Source of the DNA: Gemmatimonadota bacterium | GTDB taxonomy: Bacteria > Gemmatimonadota > Gemmatimonadetes > Gemmatimonadales > Gemmatimonadaceae | DNA: 7,158 nucleotides | Assembly: GCA_016794735.1 (NCBI GenBank) | Contig: JAEUJK010000665.1 | Coordinates: 1-7,158 of the forward strand | Direction of reading: 5' to 3' | In this document: positions 6,591 through 7,158 of the stretch, in pieces | Layout of the letters: every line of letters begins with the position of its first letter | Position numbering within the stretch: the first letter of the stretch is position 1 | The notes under the pieces: model-generated | Told to the model about the DNA's origin: nothing | Databases searched by the model: none | What the model saw: only the letters and a program-made list of their open reading frames with translations | Position numbers and translations under genes: made by a program

Positions 6591-6881
6591 ATGTCTGACG
6601 CACTCATTACGGGCATCGTGGTCTTCGTCCTCGCGACGTACCTCGGTGCAGAACTCATCGGTCGTGTGCCGCCCACGTTGCACACCCCGCTCATGTCCGG
6701 CGCCAATGCGATCTCGGGGATCACGGTGGTCGGCGCGCTGATCGTGGCCGCGGCCGGCCTCGGCTGGATCTCCACGGTGCTGGGCTTCCTGGCCGTGGTC
6801 TTCGCGATGATGAACGTCGTCGGCGGCTACGCGGTCACCGACCGCATGCTCCAGATGTTCCGCAAGGAGGAGCCCAAGTGA
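6591..6881 (+). CDS. pntAB: NAD(P) transhydrogenase alpha subunit part 2 (PntAB, membrane segment)
   Basis: This 96-residue membrane protein corresponds to the part of domain II carried by the alpha chain. Three hydrophobic helices can be seen at about 6-24, 38-55 and 59-80. Family features include HTPLMSGANAISGI at 31-44 and the MNVVGGYAVTDRML stretch at 74-87, followed by a charged cytoplasmic tail (FRKEEPK). It pairs with PntB to form the proton channel. It follows pntAA after 27 bases. That gap has no clear Shine-Dalgarno, so the ATG at 6591 rests on the match to the family N-terminus. Its stop overlaps the start of pntB. Confidence 0.95.
   Translation: MSDALITGIVVFVLATYLGAELIGRVPPTLHTPLMSGANAISGITVVGALIVAAAGLGWISTVLGFLAVVFAMMNVVGGYAVTDRMLQMFRKEEPK
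6864..6870 (+). promoter_or_regulatory. Shine-Dalgarno of pntB (AAGGAGG) inside the end of pntAB
   Basis: AAGGAGG lies 7 nt before the GTG at 6878. This strong site decides the non-ATG start of pntB and supports coupled translation with pntAB. Confidence 0.85.
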
Positions 6882-7158
6882 TCCCCGCCGCCGTTGAACG
6901 CCTGATCTACCTCGTCGCAGCCGGGATCTTCATCACGGGGCTCAAGCAGCTGCAGAACCCCGCCACCGCGCGCCAGGGCAACCGGCTCTCCGCGGTCGGG
7001 ATGCTGATCGCGATCGTCGTGACGGTGCTGCAGATCGAGCTGCTGTCGCCCACCGTGATGTTCGCCGGCCTCATCGTCGGGAGCGCCGTGGGCTGGTGGA
7101 TGGCCCGCGCCGTGCAGATGACCTCGATGCCGCAGATGGTCGCCCTGCTCAACGGCTT
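6878..7158 (+). CDS. pntB: NAD(P) transhydrogenase beta subunit, N-terminal part (PntB; cut by window end)
   Basis: The gene opens with GTG at 6878-6880, overlapping the pntAB stop by four bases (GTGA), in a different frame. The 93 visible residues run IPAAVERLIYLVAAG from residue 2, then GLKQLQNPATARQGN and a following GM, two hydrophobic helices, and MTSMPQMVALLNGF at the window edge. The TARQGN and MTxMPxxVAxL signatures are typical of PntB. The full protein should carry about eight membrane helices plus the NADP(H)-binding domain III, usually near 460 residues in all; only the first helices of the membrane domain lie in the window. Together with PntAA and PntAB it completes the enzyme. 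Confidence 0.95.
   Translation, partial: MIPAAVERLIYLVAAGIFITGLKQLQNPATARQGNRLSAVGMLIAIVVTVLQIELLSPTVMFAGLIVGSAVGWWMARAVQMTSMPQMVALLNG

Noticed and set aside
5591..6775. 394-codon open frame on the minus strand opposite pntAA and pntAB
   Set aside because: Ser/Ala/Arg-rich shadow of two well-recognised genes that crosses their junction, with no domain signal.
1..7158. Mobile element, phage, CRISPR, toxin-antitoxin or defence island
   Set aside because: No transposase, integrase, long terminal inverted repeats, regularly spaced repeats or tRNA gene could be seen on either strand; the genes are conserved metabolic ones with uniform base use.

Overview
The window looks like ordinary chromosomal DNA of a GC-rich, free-living bacterium, with intact genes of primary metabolism. 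No tRNA, rRNA, CRISPR, transposon or phage signature is visible. My tentative guess is Gemmatimonadota or a relative. It rests on strong G/C third-position bias, several starts without a clear Shine-Dalgarno, a secreted NTF2-like protein and an outer-membrane-type barrel tail. It is not proven from this sequence.

Layout. Bases 1-924 (+) hold the 3' part of a large protein whose visible end reads like an outer-membrane beta-barrel. It faces a leftward sulfate-activation operon across a short gap with two tandem perfect hairpins (931-953 and 976-1001). The operon (minus strand) is cysD (3814 to 2915) then a fused cysN-cysC (2915 to 1008), joined by a one-base TGATG overlap. Divergent from it across about 145 bp is cysQ (3959-4747, +), the phosphatase that clears PAP, the by-product of PAPS use. 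Next on the plus strand come a small exported NTF2/SnoaL-like protein (4786-5355) and a three-gene proton-translocating NAD(P) transhydrogenase operon: pntAA (5460-6563), pntAB (6591-6881) and pntB (6878 onward, GTG start, cut by the window end).

How the genes fit. CysD and CysN make APS from sulfate, using ATP and GTP; the fused CysC domain phosphorylates APS to PAPS; CysQ hydrolyses PAP. This is a complete activation and PAP-recycling set. The consumer of PAPS (reductase or sulfotransferase) is not in the window. The transhydrogenase uses the proton gradient to make NADPH, which sulfate reduction would consume, although no shared control can be shown.

No new biological system stands out. 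The points most worth a second look are small: an octamer CGTTAGGC that holds the only two TTA codons in the annotated genes, a repeated GTATCTTG element before two starts, competing inverted repeats around the pntAA start, and the tandem hairpins between convergent genes.
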